From Streptococcus parasanguinis (GTDB lineage Bacteria; Bacillota; Bacilli; Lactobacillales; Streptococcaceae): DNA of 64,000 nucleotides. The notes below the pieces were generated by a model that was not told where the DNA came from, ran no database searches, and saw only the letters and a list, made by a program, of their open reading frames with translations. This document shows, in pieces, positions 16,258 through 25,785 of the stretch. The position numbers and the translations under genes are program-made. The number at the start of each line of letters is the position of its first letter. Position 1 is the first letter of the stretch. The stretch spans positions 225,097 through 289,096 of the forward strand of contig NZ_JALDUR010000001.1 of assembly GCF_023109675.1 (NCBI RefSeq), given 5' to 3'.

Positions 16258-17409
16258 ATGGCGGTAATTAAACAGGACGATGGACTGTGGCTAGTTGATA
16301 TTAGTGATGGTAAAAGTTCCTTAACTGGCAAACGTATACGACACCGCAAATCTAATTTTTTAACGAAAAAAGAAGCAGAGGAATATGAGGCTTATTACCG
16401 TATCCATAAGTTAAATCAGATACAGAATACAAAAAAACTCACTATTTCTTCTCTTTATGTAATGTTAAAAGAAGAAGATGAGCTTCGTGGAAATAAAAAA
16501 GGTACAGTAGATACCCAGAACTCATACTATACCCAATATGTATCGCGATTCTTTGAATACGCTGATATGTCTTCAGTTACCATTCAAGATGTAAAAAAAT
16601 ATCGAGATTGGCTAATTGAACAGCCAAGTGTAAAAGGTGGGACACTTACACCAATGCATATTAACCAACAAATGATTTTTGTTCATAAGTTGTTTGATAT
16701 TGCTATTTCGAAAGGATATAGACAGGATAATCCATGTGATGCCATTCGGAAACTTCCAGAAAAGCATAAAGAAATGTCTTATTATACTCCTGAACAATTC
16801 AAGGAGTTTGAATCTTATTTTGAAGAAAGTGAGTATCCTTTTAAACTTCTGTATCGTGTACTCATGTTTACGGGAATTCGTATGGGGGAGGCACTTGCCT
16901 TAACTTGGAGAGATGTTTTTCTTGACGAGGGATATATTAAGATCCGTAAGTCAGCCTATTATCGCAATGGGAAAATACATATTGGATCTGTAAAGACGAC
17001 TCAATCAAATAGAGAAATCTATATCCATAAAGCTTTTGTGGATGAGTTGAAAACCTGGAAGTCAGTACAAAGTCAGAGACTGTCTAAGCTAACTGATTCA
17101 ACAGATGATTTGCAGATTTTCCAATTTTCAGGGGAGCCTATGACTGCTCCGAATGTCTCTAACTTTAGAGCAGCATTCAAGAAACGATTGCCAGAAGACT
17201 TCAAATTGATTCGAAACCATGATTTTAGGCATTCACATGTAGCCTTTTTGATAAATCAGGGATTGAGGAGAGGAGAAGGAAAGGATTATATCTTTTTCAC
17301 TCTGATGAAACGACTAGGACATAGTTCTATCAATACAACAATAAATATCTACTCACATTTGTTCCCATCACAACAAAAAGAAGTCGCTAACGCATTTGAC
17401 GATTTTTAA
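16258..17409 (+). CDS. Tyrosine integrase of the ICE
   Basis: 383 residues. N-terminal AP2-like arm-binding region, core-binding domain (about 60-165), then the catalytic domain with FTGIRMGEALALTWRDV (Arg), HDFRHSHVAFL (His-Arg), LGHSSINTT and IYSHLFP (Tyr). All residues needed for strand exchange are present. The gene ends 78 bases from the ebfC start, and the TGGGCAG pair at 17415 and 17425 may be its arm sites. It is clearly distinct from the IME integrase, as expected for a different target. Confidence 0.9.
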   Translation: MAVIKQDDGLWLVDISDGKSSLTGKRIRHRKSNFLTKKEAEEYEAYYRIHKLNQIQNTKKLTISSLYVMLKEEDELRGNKKGTVDTQNSYYTQYVSRFFEYADMSSVTIQDVKKYRDWLIEQPSVKGGTLTPMHINQQMIFVHKLFDIAISKGYRQDNPCDAIRKLPEKHKEMSYYTPEQFKEFESYFEESEYPFKLLYRVLMFTGIRMGEALALTWRDVFLDEGYIKIRKSAYYRNGKIHIGSVKTTQSNREIYIHKAFVDELKTWKSVQSQRLSKLTDSTDDLQIFQFSGEPMTAPNVSNFRAAFKKRLPEDFKLIRNHDFRHSHVAFLINQGLRRGEGKDYIFFTLMKRLGHSSINTTINIYSHLFPSQQKEVANAFDDF

Positions 17410-17414
17410 AAAAA

Positions 17415-17487
17415 TGGGCAGAAGTGGGCAGTAAAAATTAAGCAACAGGGTCTAAACCCTTGATACGAAAGGAATCTAGAAAATTTT
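17415..17487. other. Right end of the ICE against ebfC (probable attR region)
   Basis: Direct repeats TGGGCAG (17415-17421 and 17425-17431), then a GGGT/ACCC dyad, then the ribosome binding region of ebfC (GAAAGGAATC). ebfC is a known target of ICESt3-type elements. The core repeat cannot be named without the left end. Confidence 0.5.
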
Positions 17488-17787
17488 ATGATGAATATGC
17501 AAAATATGATGAAGCAAGCTCAAAAATTGCAAAAGCAAATGGAGCAAAGCCAAGCAGAATTAGCCGCAACTCAATTTGTAGGGAAATCTGCTCAAGACTT
17601 GGTTGTTGCAACTCTTACAGGTGATAAGAAGGTTGTTTCCATCGATTTCAATGCTGCAGTGGTCGACCCAGAAGATACAGAAACTCTTTCTGATATGACG
17701 GTGCAAGCCATCAATGCTGCCATTGAAGAAATTGATGCGGCAACCAAGAAAAAACTCGGTGCTTTCGCAGGGAAATTACCATTTTAA
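17488..17787 (+). CDS. ebfC: YbaB/EbfC nucleoid-associated protein
   Basis: 99 residues, the usual length. A Met/Gln-rich N-terminal helix leads into the YbaB fold, ending [12 protein letters not shown] as in streptococci. It forms a dimeric tweezer that binds DNA. The first two codons are both ATG; either could start. The ICE lies directly upstream, so the native promoter is probably replaced or reconstituted at the attachment site. Confidence 0.92.
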   Translation: MMNMQNMMKQAQKLQKQMEQSQAELAATQFVGKSAQDLVVATLTGDKKVVSIDFNAAVVDPEDTETLSDMTVQAINAAIEEIDAATKKKLGAFAGKLPF

Positions 17788-17814
17788 GCTAAAGAAGTTT
17801 TCATTAATTCAAAA

Positions 17815-17990
17815 GAGGCTGGGACAAAAGTCCTAGCCTCTTAATTGTTTTTGGATTGTTGAGCCAGACGCAGTGGTTGAGTGGGCTCTACTACGCTGAT
17901 TTCTTCAGCTTTTACAGCCCTACTCAACTGTGCGGAGGTGGGACGACGAAATCGAATTCTAACGAATTACCGATTTCTGTCCCACTCTCT
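17815..17990 (+). repeat. Three-hairpin intergenic repeat, copy A
   Basis: About 176 bases with three successive stems: GAGGCTGGGAC/GTCCTAGCCTC; TTGAGTGGGCT/AGCCCTACTCAA with an inner GCTGA stem; GTGGGAC/GTCCCAC with an inner GAAATCG/CGATTTC. Near-identical copies lie at 34387, 59356 and 62766. This copy separates the convergent ebfC and exonuclease genes and can terminate both. Confidence 0.85.
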
Positions 17991-17994
17991 CTTT

Positions 17995-18588
17995 TTATTC
18001 ATCAAAAAATCCGGATAAGTCCAAGCCTCCGAAGGGGTTGGTGGAGAAGTTCTCTTGTTCTTCAAGGAGGGTGCGGCCTTGATCAAATTCGAGGAATTGT
18101 TCGTAGACAAGAGCTGTCATGCGGGCGTCTTCTAAGCTATCGTGTGATTTTCCTGCTACCCCCAAAAATTCTGCAACGGTGTGGAGTTGGAGATTTTTAA
18201 TGCCGTGGAGGTCAGATGGACGACGTTCGAAAGCCTCGTCAAAGACATCGACAGCGTACTGGTCTTCTAGATCCAAGCCATTTTCAAGTAGGATGGGTAG
18301 GTCGCTCTTTTTGGCATTGTATCCGATCAAGGGCCGGTCTCCTACAAAGGCCTTGAATTCACTGAGGACCTGCTCGAGTTGAGGGGCATTTTGGATCTTG
18401 TCCTGGGTAATGCCAGTCAAGCCGTTAATAAAGCTTTTTAGGGGCTTATCGGTGTAGACGTAGGAGTCGTAGTGATCGACTTCTTTACCGTCCGTAAAAC
18501 GCACGGCAGACACCTGGATAATCTGATAGGCCCCTTCGTATTGGTTAAATTCGAGATCGAAGGCGATATAATCTTCTAATGCTTTCAT
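17995..18588 (-). CDS. DnaQ-like 3'-5' exonuclease
   Basis: 197 residues of the DEDDh exonuclease family. Exo I motif AFDLEF gives the first Asp and Glu (11 and 13); Exo II lies in GYNAKKSDLPIL; Exo III is HDSLEDARM with the catalytic His and Asp. The fold covers about 1-170, followed by an acidic tail. It is a stand-alone exonuclease, likely for DNA repair or RNA trimming, not a polymerase subunit. It ends 4 bases from repeat copy A and lies downstream of rocS, perhaps co-transcribed. Confidence 0.85.
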   Translation of the reverse strand: MKALEDYIAFDLEFNQYEGAYQIIQVSAVRFTDGKEVDHYDSYVYTDKPLKSFINGLTGITQDKIQNAPQLEQVLSEFKAFVGDRPLIGYNAKKSDLPILLENGLDLEDQYAVDVFDEAFERRPSDLHGIKNLQLHTVAEFLGVAGKSHDSLEDARMTALVYEQFLEFDQGRTLLEEQENFSTNPFGGLDLSGFFDE

Positions 18589-18641
18589 GGGAAATCTCCT
18601 GTGGTAGAAAAGAAAAGGGACTGGTAGGATCCAGCCCCGGA

Positions 18642-19136
18642 TTATCGACGGAAAACGCGTGCCCAGAAACCTTTGCTTTCTTGCTCTTGAACTTTTTCGT
18701 TGGCTTGTTCGAGTTCAAGTTTCAAGGTATCGCGGTCGTTCATTGCTTGTAAAGTCAATTGTTGTTGTTGGTCCAATTGCTTGTCTTTTTCAGCAATTTG
18801 AACGTCTTTCACGCGCAACTGTTCATCTTTCTTAGCGAGTTGCTCGTCTTTGGCTTTGAGTTGCTCGTAGAGACGGACGATTTCAGCATTTTTTTCATCT
18901 ACCAAAATTTCCATCAATTCGCGTTGCTTTACATCATCGCTGACTGGCTCATCTTCAAAAATAGTTTTTTTGTAGATTTCTTCGAGCTTGATCAAGCCAC
19001 TACGGGTTACAACGGTAACCCCTTTTTCATTTTTTTGGGTATCTTCTGGAGCCAGCGCCTTGACACGGTTATTGACCGCCTGGCGGCTGACTCCTAAAAT
19101 TTCAGCAATTTCGCTGACAGTTTTTTCAATCGCCAT
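18642..19136 (-). CDS. rocS: RocS-like chromosome segregation regulator (DUF536)
   Basis: 164 residues. An N-terminal helix-turn-helix (about 4-35; VSEIAEILGVSRQAVNNRVK), a long coiled coil (about 80-150, many Lys-Asp-Glu-Gln heptads) and a C-terminal amphipathic, membrane-seeking end KGFWARVFRR. This three-part layout is that of pneumococcal RocS, which binds DNA and membrane and links chromosome segregation with capsule-kinase signals and division. A plasmid Rep-like DUF536 role is possible but chromosomal context favours RocS. Confidence 0.85.
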   Translation of the reverse strand: MAIEKTVSEIAEILGVSRQAVNNRVKALAPEDTQKNEKGVTVVTRSGLIKLEEIYKKTIFEDEPVSDDVKQRELMEILVDEKNAEIVRLYEQLKAKDEQLAKKDEQLRVKDVQIAEKDKQLDQQQQLTLQAMNDRDTLKLELEQANEKVQEQESKGFWARVFRR

Positions 19137-19240
19137 AACTTCCTCTAATATCTTTTTCTATGAAATACTCTATTAGATAGTAACATAAGTAGGCTAAGCT
19201 GTCAAATGAAGCCGAGTAAGGGCAAGCCTTGAGACCACGA

Positions 19241-21529
19241 TTAGCGGGTCTCTGTCATTTCAGGAAGATGGAGGCTGGATTGTGCTAAATCAATGGTCAG
19301 TTGGTAATCGGTTTGATCGCGCACAGTGATTTCAAAGTCCGTTGTGTAAAGGACCAGGCGAAGGGTCGCTCCTTTTTCGAGCTTGTAGATGGTTGGTTGA
19401 AGATCAAAGTCAAATTCCATCCACTCGCCTGGCGTCACAGCCTCAACCTCTAAGAGGTCATGACGATTTTGGAGGTTGAGATAACCTTTAGAAATGACTC
19501 GTTGGCCAGCTTCTTTGAAAGGCAACTCAGTCAAATTGTCTAGCATATGGTAGCGACCGTTATCCAGCGTACGGACCGACAAGACAGCAGGATAGGGTTG
19601 GAGGTATTTCTTGCTTCCAAGCTCTAAGAGTTGGGCTGAAAGCAGGCCTTTATTGGTGCTGGAGTAAAGTCGCAGGTGAAGGCGAGCTTTCCCATTGAGG
19701 TGTAGGTCTTCTTCGATTGGAAGATCAATGGTCACCTGTTGCGCCTTATCCTGGTAGAGGTCCGTTAAGAAGGTCGGATAAGCCTTGCCATAGCGCTCGT
19801 AATCTTTTGTCTCGTAGCGGTTTTGGATGACTTTTTCGTCGTCTCCCAGGGAGAAGGTCCGCTGATTTGTTTGGTTGCCAAAATCATCCAAGGAAGTCCA
19901 ACTTTGTTCTCCTGTATTGTCCTGCCAGATGACAGTAGGCAATTCATAGCTTGAATCGTAGCCCAGCAATTTTTTAGAGAGGAGGGCGTTCATGCTTTCG
20001 CGGAAGTCAATGGATTGCCAGTTGTTGAGATAGACATGGGCACCATTGTGATAGAAGAGGTGTTTCTTGATGCTTGTTGGAAGAGCCTGGAACATATTAA
20101 AGACGTGAAGAGGTTTCACGTTCCAGTCTTGCGAACCATGAGTGAAGACCACCTCAGCCTTCACCTGATCAGCATGTAAGAGATAATTGCGGTCGTGCCA
20201 GAATTGATTGTAGTCTCCAGAAGCGCGGTCCAGCTCTTTTTTCACGATGTCTAGATCGGCTTGGTGGGCTGCATTATGGTGCAAATAGTCTCCACCTAGA
20301 AGGTTGCGCGAGTAGGTCAATTCGGCAAGGGAATCGAAATCTTCACCTGGATAGCCACCAGGACTTGTCACGAGGCCGTTTTCGCGGTAGTAGTTGTACC
20401 AAGAAGAGATCCCAGCCTCTGCAATGATGACTTCAAGACCGTCCACACCTGTGGTCGCAAGGCCGTTAGACATGGTTCCAAGGTAAGAGATCCCGGTGGT
20501 TGCGACCTTTCCATTAGACCAATCAGCTTTGACTTGGCGTTTGCGTGTGTGATCTGTAAAGGCCCGGCAACGGCCATTGAGCCAGTCGATAACGTTCTTG
20601 TAGGCTTCGATTTGTTGGTAATTTCCATTGGTCATCAAGCCTTGCGAATCTTTTGTCCCCACTCCAGATACGTAGAGATTAGCGTAGCCGCGTGGAAGGA
20701 GGTAGTCGTTGAGGGTATAGCTGGAATTGATATGGGTGAGAGTTTCTTCAGCTTCATCGACTAGCTCAGCTGAACCGACAGGATCCACCAATTCTAATTG
20801 AGGTACTTCTACTTGAATGGTATGAGGTTCTTTGACCTCGAGGTCGACATTCATATTGTAGAGGGCCTTGTCGCTGGCCTTATCGTTGGTCCCTTGGTGA
20901 TAAGGACTTGCGGTCATAACAGCTGGAATCTTGCCTTCATAGCGAGGACGGATAATGCTGACCTTGACCAAGTCTGGCAGACCATCTTTGTCGGTATCGA
21001 CCCGACTTTCCACATAGACGACCTCGCGGATGGCATCATGGCTCGTAAAGGTTGCGAGGCTCTTGCCGTTAAAATAGTGATACTGGTTATCTTCAGGAAT
21101 CAAGCCATCGCTGACCAACTGATCGATGAGTAAATTTCCTTTTACTGTTCGAGTATTGAGAAGGTGATAGAGGTTTTCTACCAAGTTTCCATACTCAATC
21201 GGAAATTGGACTTCTTTCAAGAAGCTATCCGTATCTTCAAAATCAATAAAATAGCGGAAACCGAGTAATTGGAGGGCTACTGTGTAAAAAATGTTCGGAG
21301 ACCATTCGCAGTCAGATTGGATATACGTTAAAAAGTCTGTTTTAGAATCCACCACTAGGTTAGAGAGGGGATAATCTGTATCTTTATAGGTGAAGTAAAC
21401 CTTGCGGACAAACCATTCAAACAGTTCTTTTTCTGGGAGGTGGGTGGGAAGGTCAAACCCAATTTCTTTTAGTTCCTTAAGAATGTCTTTTTGGTCAACA
21501 GATAGATAGCTATATTGATTGTATTTCAT
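19241..21529 (-). CDS. pepX: X-prolyl dipeptidyl aminopeptidase PepX
   Basis: 762 residues, the usual size of family S15 PepX. An N-terminal helical domain (about 1-190), alpha/beta-hydrolase core with nucleophile motif [11 protein letters not shown] and the downstream region with [10 protein letters not shown] (Asp) and [10 protein letters not shown] (His), and a C-terminal beta-sandwich. It releases X-Pro dipeptides in the cytoplasm during peptide use. A divergent gene starts 101 bases away; the shared region has a minus-strand TATAAT at 21577-21572. Confidence 0.95.
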   Translation of the reverse strand: MKYNQYSYLSVDQKDILKELKEIGFDLPTHLPEKELFEWFVRKVYFTYKDTDYPLSNLVVDSKTDFLTYIQSDCEWSPNIFYTVALQLLGFRYFIDFEDTDSFLKEVQFPIEYGNLVENLYHLLNTRTVKGNLLIDQLVSDGLIPEDNQYHYFNGKSLATFTSHDAIREVVYVESRVDTDKDGLPDLVKVSIIRPRYEGKIPAVMTASPYHQGTNDKASDKALYNMNVDLEVKEPHTIQVEVPQLELVDPVGSAELVDEAEETLTHINSSYTLNDYLLPRGYANLYVSGVGTKDSQGLMTNGNYQQIEAYKNVIDWLNGRCRAFTDHTRKRQVKADWSNGKVATTGISYLGTMSNGLATTGVDGLEVIIAEAGISSWYNYYRENGLVTSPGGYPGEDFDSLAELTYSRNLLGGDYLHHNAAHQADLDIVKKELDRASGDYNQFWHDRNYLLHADQVKAEVVFTHGSQDWNVKPLHVFNMFQALPTSIKKHLFYHNGAHVYLNNWQSIDFRESMNALLSKKLLGYDSSYELPTVIWQDNTGEQSWTSLDDFGNQTNQRTFSLGDDEKVIQNRYETKDYERYGKAYPTFLTDLYQDKAQQVTIDLPIEEDLHLNGKARLHLRLYSSTNKGLLSAQLLELGSKKYLQPYPAVLSVRTLDNGRYHMLDNLTELPFKEAGQRVISKGYLNLQNRHDLLEVEAVTPGEWMEFDFDLQPTIYKLEKGATLRLVLYTTDFEITVRDQTDYQLTIDLAQSSLHLPEMTETR

Positions 21530-21630
21530 AGACTGCTCCTTTTATCAGTTTCTTTTTTCTTTACTTCTTATATTATACTTGATAAAATAGTATTTGTCTA
21601 AAGACCTTTCGTCTATAAGGAGAAGGAATA

Positions 21631-22908
21631 TTGAAAAAAATATCTTTTGAACAAGTTGCAAGAAGACGGACCTTATTGTTTGGGGTTCTTGCCGTCATTT
21701 TTGGGATTCTCATTTTTCGAAACGGCGTTGGTTTCACCAAATTTTCCTTGGATCTATTAGCCATTTACTTTTTAGTTGATGGACTAGGAAGCTTTCTTCT
21801 TCGCTTTTTGTTACGTAGCAAGTCTATTTCCTATAGCCACTCTATTTGGTTTATTTTTCTTTCACTTGCGTTGATCTGGTTGAATCGACTGAGTAGTCTG
21901 CCCGTAAACTTAGTTGTGATTTGTTTAGGGGCATATCAGTTGGGGAGTGCCATTGTCTATGGGATCACATTTTGGCTTTATAAGGCCAATCGGGTAAAAG
22001 GAGGCTGGCTCTATTTATGGGATGCGCTTTTAAACGGTGGGCTTGGTCTAGCAACTGTCTTGGAACCTGGTTCAGATGGGCACTTCCAATTTATCCTCTT
22101 GGGGGCTTATCTGGTCTTGTTGGGGATTTCTAATATTCGAGATGGTATTTTATTTGACAAAGACCAACAAGGCCAAGAGTTAAAACGTCGCTTTCGTATT
22201 AGCCTACCGGTTATCTTTGCAGCCTTTATCCCTGCTAAGGAGTTAAAACGGTTTAACCAGTTTCTTCAAAAAGGGAGCTCGGCGGGACACACAGGCCCTT
22301 ATCGATTGGTGAAAAAAGAAGAAGAGGCAAGGGAATTAGAAATTTTGGTTCATACTTCTGACAGCAACTTATTTGGAGCGATTGGGCATGTAGATATTTG
22401 TTATCAGGGGAAGGTCATTTCTTACGGAAGTTACGATCCCTTTTCAGAGCGTCTATTTGGGACGATTGGGGATGGCGTACTGTTTAAAGTGGATAAGGAA
22501 CCATACATCGAACTATGTAAAAAAGAGAGTCAAAAGACGCTGTTTGGCTACAGCCTATCCCTTACCGAAGAAGAGAATCAGGCAGTAGAGAAGCGTCTAG
22601 CTGAAATTGATCAGTTGTTAGAACCTTGGGATCCACCTAGGAGGTTACTGGAAGACGGTCAGCCGACCTACGCTTACAAATTGAAATATGATTTAGGGGC
22701 TGAGCTATATAAATTTACTTCTTCGCGTTTTAAATCTTACTTTGTTCTGTCTACTAATTGCTGCCTGTTAGCAGATTCCATTGTGGGACAGGCAGGAACG
22801 GCTGTATTAGATGTGCGTGGAGTGATTGCACCAGGGACCTATCAGGATTACTTAGAATACGAATTTGAAGCTCCAAACGGGCGGGTCCATACACGAACAG
22901 TATACTAA
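21631..22908 (+). CDS. Membrane protein with HdeD/DUF308-like helices and a permuted papain-like domain
   Basis: 425 residues; TTG start with AAGGAGAAGG upstream. The first 170 residues hold six or so hydrophobic helices in DUF308/HdeD style. The rest is soluble: GAIGHVDICYQGKVISYGSY supplies a His, and STNCCLLADSIVG a later Cys. His before Cys is the order of circularly permuted NlpC/P60 (LRAT/YiiX-like) enzymes, which act on amide or ester bonds. Which side of the membrane this domain faces is not clear. Substrate unknown; the enzyme assignment is inference from motif order. Confidence 0.65.
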   Translation: MKKISFEQVARRRTLLFGVLAVIFGILIFRNGVGFTKFSLDLLAIYFLVDGLGSFLLRFLLRSKSISYSHSIWFIFLSLALIWLNRLSSLPVNLVVICLGAYQLGSAIVYGITFWLYKANRVKGGWLYLWDALLNGGLGLATVLEPGSDGHFQFILLGAYLVLLGISNIRDGILFDKDQQGQELKRRFRISLPVIFAAFIPAKELKRFNQFLQKGSSAGHTGPYRLVKKEEEARELEILVHTSDSNLFGAIGHVDICYQGKVISYGSYDPFSERLFGTIGDGVLFKVDKEPYIELCKKESQKTLFGYSLSLTEEENQAVEKRLAEIDQLLEPWDPPRRLLEDGQPTYAYKLKYDLGAELYKFTSSRFKSYFVLSTNCCLLADSIVGQAGTAVLDVRGVIAPGTYQDYLEYEFEAPNGRVHTRTVY

Positions 22909-22912
22909 AAAA

Positions 22913-22960
22913 AGAAAGACAGATTTTTATTTTTGAAAAATCTGTCTTTTTTGCACAAGA
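22913..22960 (+). terminator. Terminator after the 21631 gene
   Basis: AAAGACAGATTTTT and AAAAATCTGTCTTT form a 14-bp stem with a T-run. Confidence 0.8.
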
Positions 22961-23014
22961 TTTCTTGTAAAAAGCCAGAAAATCTTTTACAATAAAAAGT
23001 GCTTGGAGGAAAGT

Positions 23015-23782
23015 ATGACAGCAAATCAGATCGTAAGAGTGATCCCAGTCTTGAAAGTGAATAACCGAAATGTCAATCAACGCTTTTATGAAGAGACATT
23101 GGGAATGAAAGTATTAGTGGAAGAAGGAGCTCTCCTATCTTTAGGAGATGCCTCAAAAGTAGAGAAAATTGTCTTAGAAGAGTCACCGAGTATGCGTTCG
23201 CGTAAGGTCGAAGGTCCAAAGAAATTGGGTCGCATCGTGGTGAAAGTGGCACAAGCTCAAGAAATTGATTATTTGTTGGCCCGCCAGCCAGAAACAAGCG
23301 CCCTTTACCAAGGAGCTAATGGTCGCGCCTTTGAAGTTGTGTCTCCTCAAGGAGATACCATTTTCGTGCATGCTGAAGAAAATCTTGAAAGCCTAGAACC
23401 GTTGGAGAAAGCGCCTCTTGTTGACGTGCCAGAAGATTTCAAAGGTTTGACCAGCTTTGATGTGGACTTTCTTGAGGTCAATGTGGCCGATTTTGCTGAG
23501 GCTGAGAAGTTCTATAGCAACTTGCCAGCTTTGGCCCACTTTATCCATTTGCAGGAAGCTCAAGGAGAAGATCTCCAAGTGGAGAACAAGGTGACTTGGG
23601 ATTTGAGCATGATCAAGGTCGAATTGGCATCTTTTGATGTGGAAGTCGTGAAAGAACGCTTGGGAGAAACTGTCGATTTTGTGCACCGTAAGGGAACTTT
23701 CTTGATTGCCAAGGATCCAAGCCAGATTGAACTCTGGTTTGAAGCCAATCAAGATCAGGTCCATATTTCTTATGAAGAATAA
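23015..23782 (+). CDS. cppA: CppA family protein (glyoxalase-fold; named as C3-degrading protease)
   Basis: 255 residues. ATG 23015 has GGAGGA five bases upstream; an in-frame TTG at 23003 lies within that site. Two vicinal-oxygen-chelate (glyoxalase-like) modules: about 5-110 (PVLKVNNRNVNQRFYEETLG) and about 145-250 (FLEVNVADFAEAEKFYSN). CppA was first described in streptococci as a complement C3-degrading protein, but the fold suggests a metabolic or binding role. No secretion signal is visible. The next gene begins within 11 bases. Confidence 0.85.
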   Translation: MTANQIVRVIPVLKVNNRNVNQRFYEETLGMKVLVEEGALLSLGDASKVEKIVLEESPSMRSRKVEGPKKLGRIVVKVAQAQEIDYLLARQPETSALYQGANGRAFEVVSPQGDTIFVHAEENLESLEPLEKAPLVDVPEDFKGLTSFDVDFLEVNVADFAEAEKFYSNLPALAHFIHLQEAQGEDLQVENKVTWDLSMIKVELASFDVEVVKERLGETVDFVHRKGTFLIAKDPSQIELWFEANQDQVHISYEE

Positions 23783-23792
23783 GAATGGAGTG

Positions 23793-24734
23793 ATGAGCGT
23801 GAATGCAATCATCGAAAAAATTACCGAACAAATCCAAGAAGGCATCTATCCAGGTGCCTCTCTTGCGCTTTACCGCAAGGGTCAGTGGAGTGAGCACTAT
23901 CTGGGACTAGCGGATCCTGAAAAAGGAGAGTCAGTAGTGGCTGACCTGGTCTATGATTTGGCCAGTGTCAGTAAGGTCGTCGGAGTCGCTACCATCTGTG
24001 CTTTTTTGTATGCGAAAGGGGAGCTTCCGCTCGATCGTCCCTTTAAAGAGTTTTACCCGCGTTTTGCTCATGAGAAGACGACCATCCGGGAACTCTTGAC
24101 CCATACTTCTGGGCTGGATCCTTTTATCCCCAACCGGGATCAATTGGATGCGAGACAGTTGAAAACAGCTCTTGAAAATTTGCAGTTGAAAGAAGACAAG
24201 AGTTTTCATTACACCGACGTCAATTTTCTTCTGCTGGGCTTTTGGTTAGAAGACAGGTTTCACCAGCCCTTGGATCGTTTATTTGAAGAGCTGATCTTTA
24301 CACCTTGGAAGATGACAGAGACACGGTTTGGACCGGTCGAAAAGGCGGTGCCAACGGTCCGTGGCCTTGCTTCTGGAAGTGTTCATGATCCCAAAGCGAG
24401 AGTATTGGGCTGTCATGCGGGAAGTGCTGGACTTTTTTCAACTGTTGCTGATCTAGAGCGCTTCTTAGAGCATTATCTGAAGGATGATTTTGCGCGTGAC
24501 TTGTCTCAGAATTTTGCGCGTGAAGAGGGCAAGACCCGCGCTCTCGGATGGAATCTAGAGGGTGACTGGTTGGATCATACGGGCTATACTGGAACCTTCA
24601 TCATGTACAATCGAAAGAGGCAGGAAGCTGTGATCTTTTTGTCTAACCGGACCTATGAGAAGGACGAACGGGCCCAATGGATCTTAGACCGCAACTCTTT
24701 GATGGACTTGATCAAACAAGAATGTGAAAAATAG
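23793..24734 (+). CDS. Serine hydrolase of the class C beta-lactamase / PBP-like family
   Basis: About 313 residues from ATG 23793; GTG 23799 fits the GGAG site even better, and ATG 23772 overlaps cppA. Motifs are SVSK (Ser nucleophile and Lys), YTDVN (Tyr-x-Asn type) and HTGYTGT in place of KTG. No signal peptide, so it is cytoplasmic or non-classically placed. Such proteins act as esterases, D-amino-acid peptidases or carboxypeptidases; true beta-lactamase activity is unlikely. Coupled to cppA. Confidence 0.8.
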   Translation: MSVNAIIEKITEQIQEGIYPGASLALYRKGQWSEHYLGLADPEKGESVVADLVYDLASVSKVVGVATICAFLYAKGELPLDRPFKEFYPRFAHEKTTIRELLTHTSGLDPFIPNRDQLDARQLKTALENLQLKEDKSFHYTDVNFLLLGFWLEDRFHQPLDRLFEELIFTPWKMTETRFGPVEKAVPTVRGLASGSVHDPKARVLGCHAGSAGLFSTVADLERFLEHYLKDDFARDLSQNFAREEGKTRALGWNLEGDWLDHTGYTGTFIMYNRKRQEAVIFLSNRTYEKDERAQWILDRNSLMDLIKQECEK

Positions 24735-24742
24735 AAATGGAT

Positions 24743-24769
24743 GGCTGGGATGACGGATCCCGGCCTTTT
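24743..24769 (+). terminator. Terminator before the mevalonate operon
   Basis: GGCTGGGAT pairs with ATCCCGGCC, followed by TTTTCTTG. It resembles the first stem of the 176-bp repeat but lacks the rest. Confidence 0.7.
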
Positions 24770-24900
24770 CTTGTCTGTCCATAAGAAGGAGCTCTTCTGG
24801 GTGATTCATTTTTGGACTCCGTCTTAGGTTGGATTTCCTTCAAAAGCATCGCTTTTTTGGCTGATTTATATTAAAATAGTAATGACCTTAGTAGAGCGAG

Positions 24901-25785
24901 ATGAATATGCATAAAGAGATAGGCGTCGGAAAGGCGCATAGTAAAATTATCTTAATTGGAGAGCATGCGGTGGTTTATGGTTATCCGGCTATTGCCCTGC
25001 CACTCCATCATATCGAAGTGATCTGCCAGATCATCCCGGCAGACAGTCCATGGATTTTGTTTGAAGATGACACATTGTCCATGGCGGTTTTTGCGTCTCT
25101 TGAGCACCTCGGGATTCGTGAGGCCCGGATTCGCTGTCGGATTCAGTCTATGGTACCGGAAAAACGGGGGATGGGGTCCTCTGCGGCGGTCAGTATCGCA
25201 GCTATTCGTGCAGTTTTTGACTATTATCAGAAAGAGCTGGATGATGAGACCTTAGAAATCCTGGTCAACCGAGCAGAAACTATTGCCCATATGAATCCAA
25301 GTGGGCTCGATGCCAAGACTTGTTTGAGCGATCAAGCCATTAAATTCATCCGGAATATCGGCTTTTACCCACTGGAGCTGGGTATAAAAGCGAGCTTGGT
25401 GATTGCGGATACGGGAATTCACGGCAATACCCGTGAGGCGATTCAAAAGGTGGAAGCCAAAGGGCAGGAAGTTTTATCCCATTTCCATGAGATTGGTCAG
25501 TTGACCCAGCAGGTGGAAGAGGCTCTAAAAATGAATGATCTAATGAGCCTAGGACAGGCTCTGACTACTTGTCATGACCACTTGAGAGCCGTAGGGGTCA
25601 GCTGTGAAAAAGCAGACCACCTGGTCGCCGTTGCCCTTGAAAATGGGGCCTTAGGTGCTAAAATGAGCGGAGGCGGCCTTGGAGGCTGTGTGATTGCCCT
25701 CGTCAAGGATTCTCGTGAAGCAGCAACCATTGCCCATGCATTAGAAAAAGAAGGAGCGCACTATACATGGATCGAAAACCTGTAA
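24901..25785 (+). CDS. mvk: Mevalonate kinase
   Basis: 294 residues, GHMP kinase. N-terminal IGEHAVVYGYPAIALPL, the ATP-binding PEKRGMGSSAAVSIA and the C-terminal KMSGGGLGGCVIALV. It phosphorylates mevalonate in the cytoplasm, first step of the lower pathway to isopentenyl diphosphate, needed for undecaprenyl carriers. First gene of a four-gene operon; the next gene starts inside its last codons. Start ATG 24901; ATG 24907 is an alternative. Confidence 0.93.
   Translation: MNMHKEIGVGKAHSKIILIGEHAVVYGYPAIALPLHHIEVICQIIPADSPWILFEDDTLSMAVFASLEHLGIREARIRCRIQSMVPEKRGMGSSAAVSIAAIRAVFDYYQKELDDETLEILVNRAETIAHMNPSGLDAKTCLSDQAIKFIRNIGFYPLELGIKASLVIADTGIHGNTREAIQKVEAKGQEVLSHFHEIGQLTQQVEEALKMNDLMSLGQALTTCHDHLRAVGVSCEKADHLVAVALENGALGAKMSGGGLGGCVIALVKDSREAATIAHALEKEGAHYTWIENL

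Larger units (their letters stand above)
1..17487 (+). mobile_element. Integrative conjugative element of the Tn916/ICESt3 type (right part, interrupted by a nested IME)
   Basis: The order coupling ATPase, MobT-like relaxase, TcpC, small membrane proteins, TcpE, VirB4-like ATPase, VirB6-like protein, wall hydrolase, DUF3173 protein and tyrosine integrase is that of streptococcal Tn916/ICESt3-related elements. The integrase ends 78 bases before ebfC, so the right junction is placed between about 17,440 and 17,487; the exact core cannot be fixed without the left end, which lies outside. Conjugation genes in the window look intact. The regulation module expected at the other end is not visible. 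Confidence 0.85.

Noticed and set aside
17856-18200. 114-residue ORF in repeat copy A
   Set aside because: It begins in the 176-bp repeat and runs antisense into the exonuclease gene. The same false peptide appears in the other copies.
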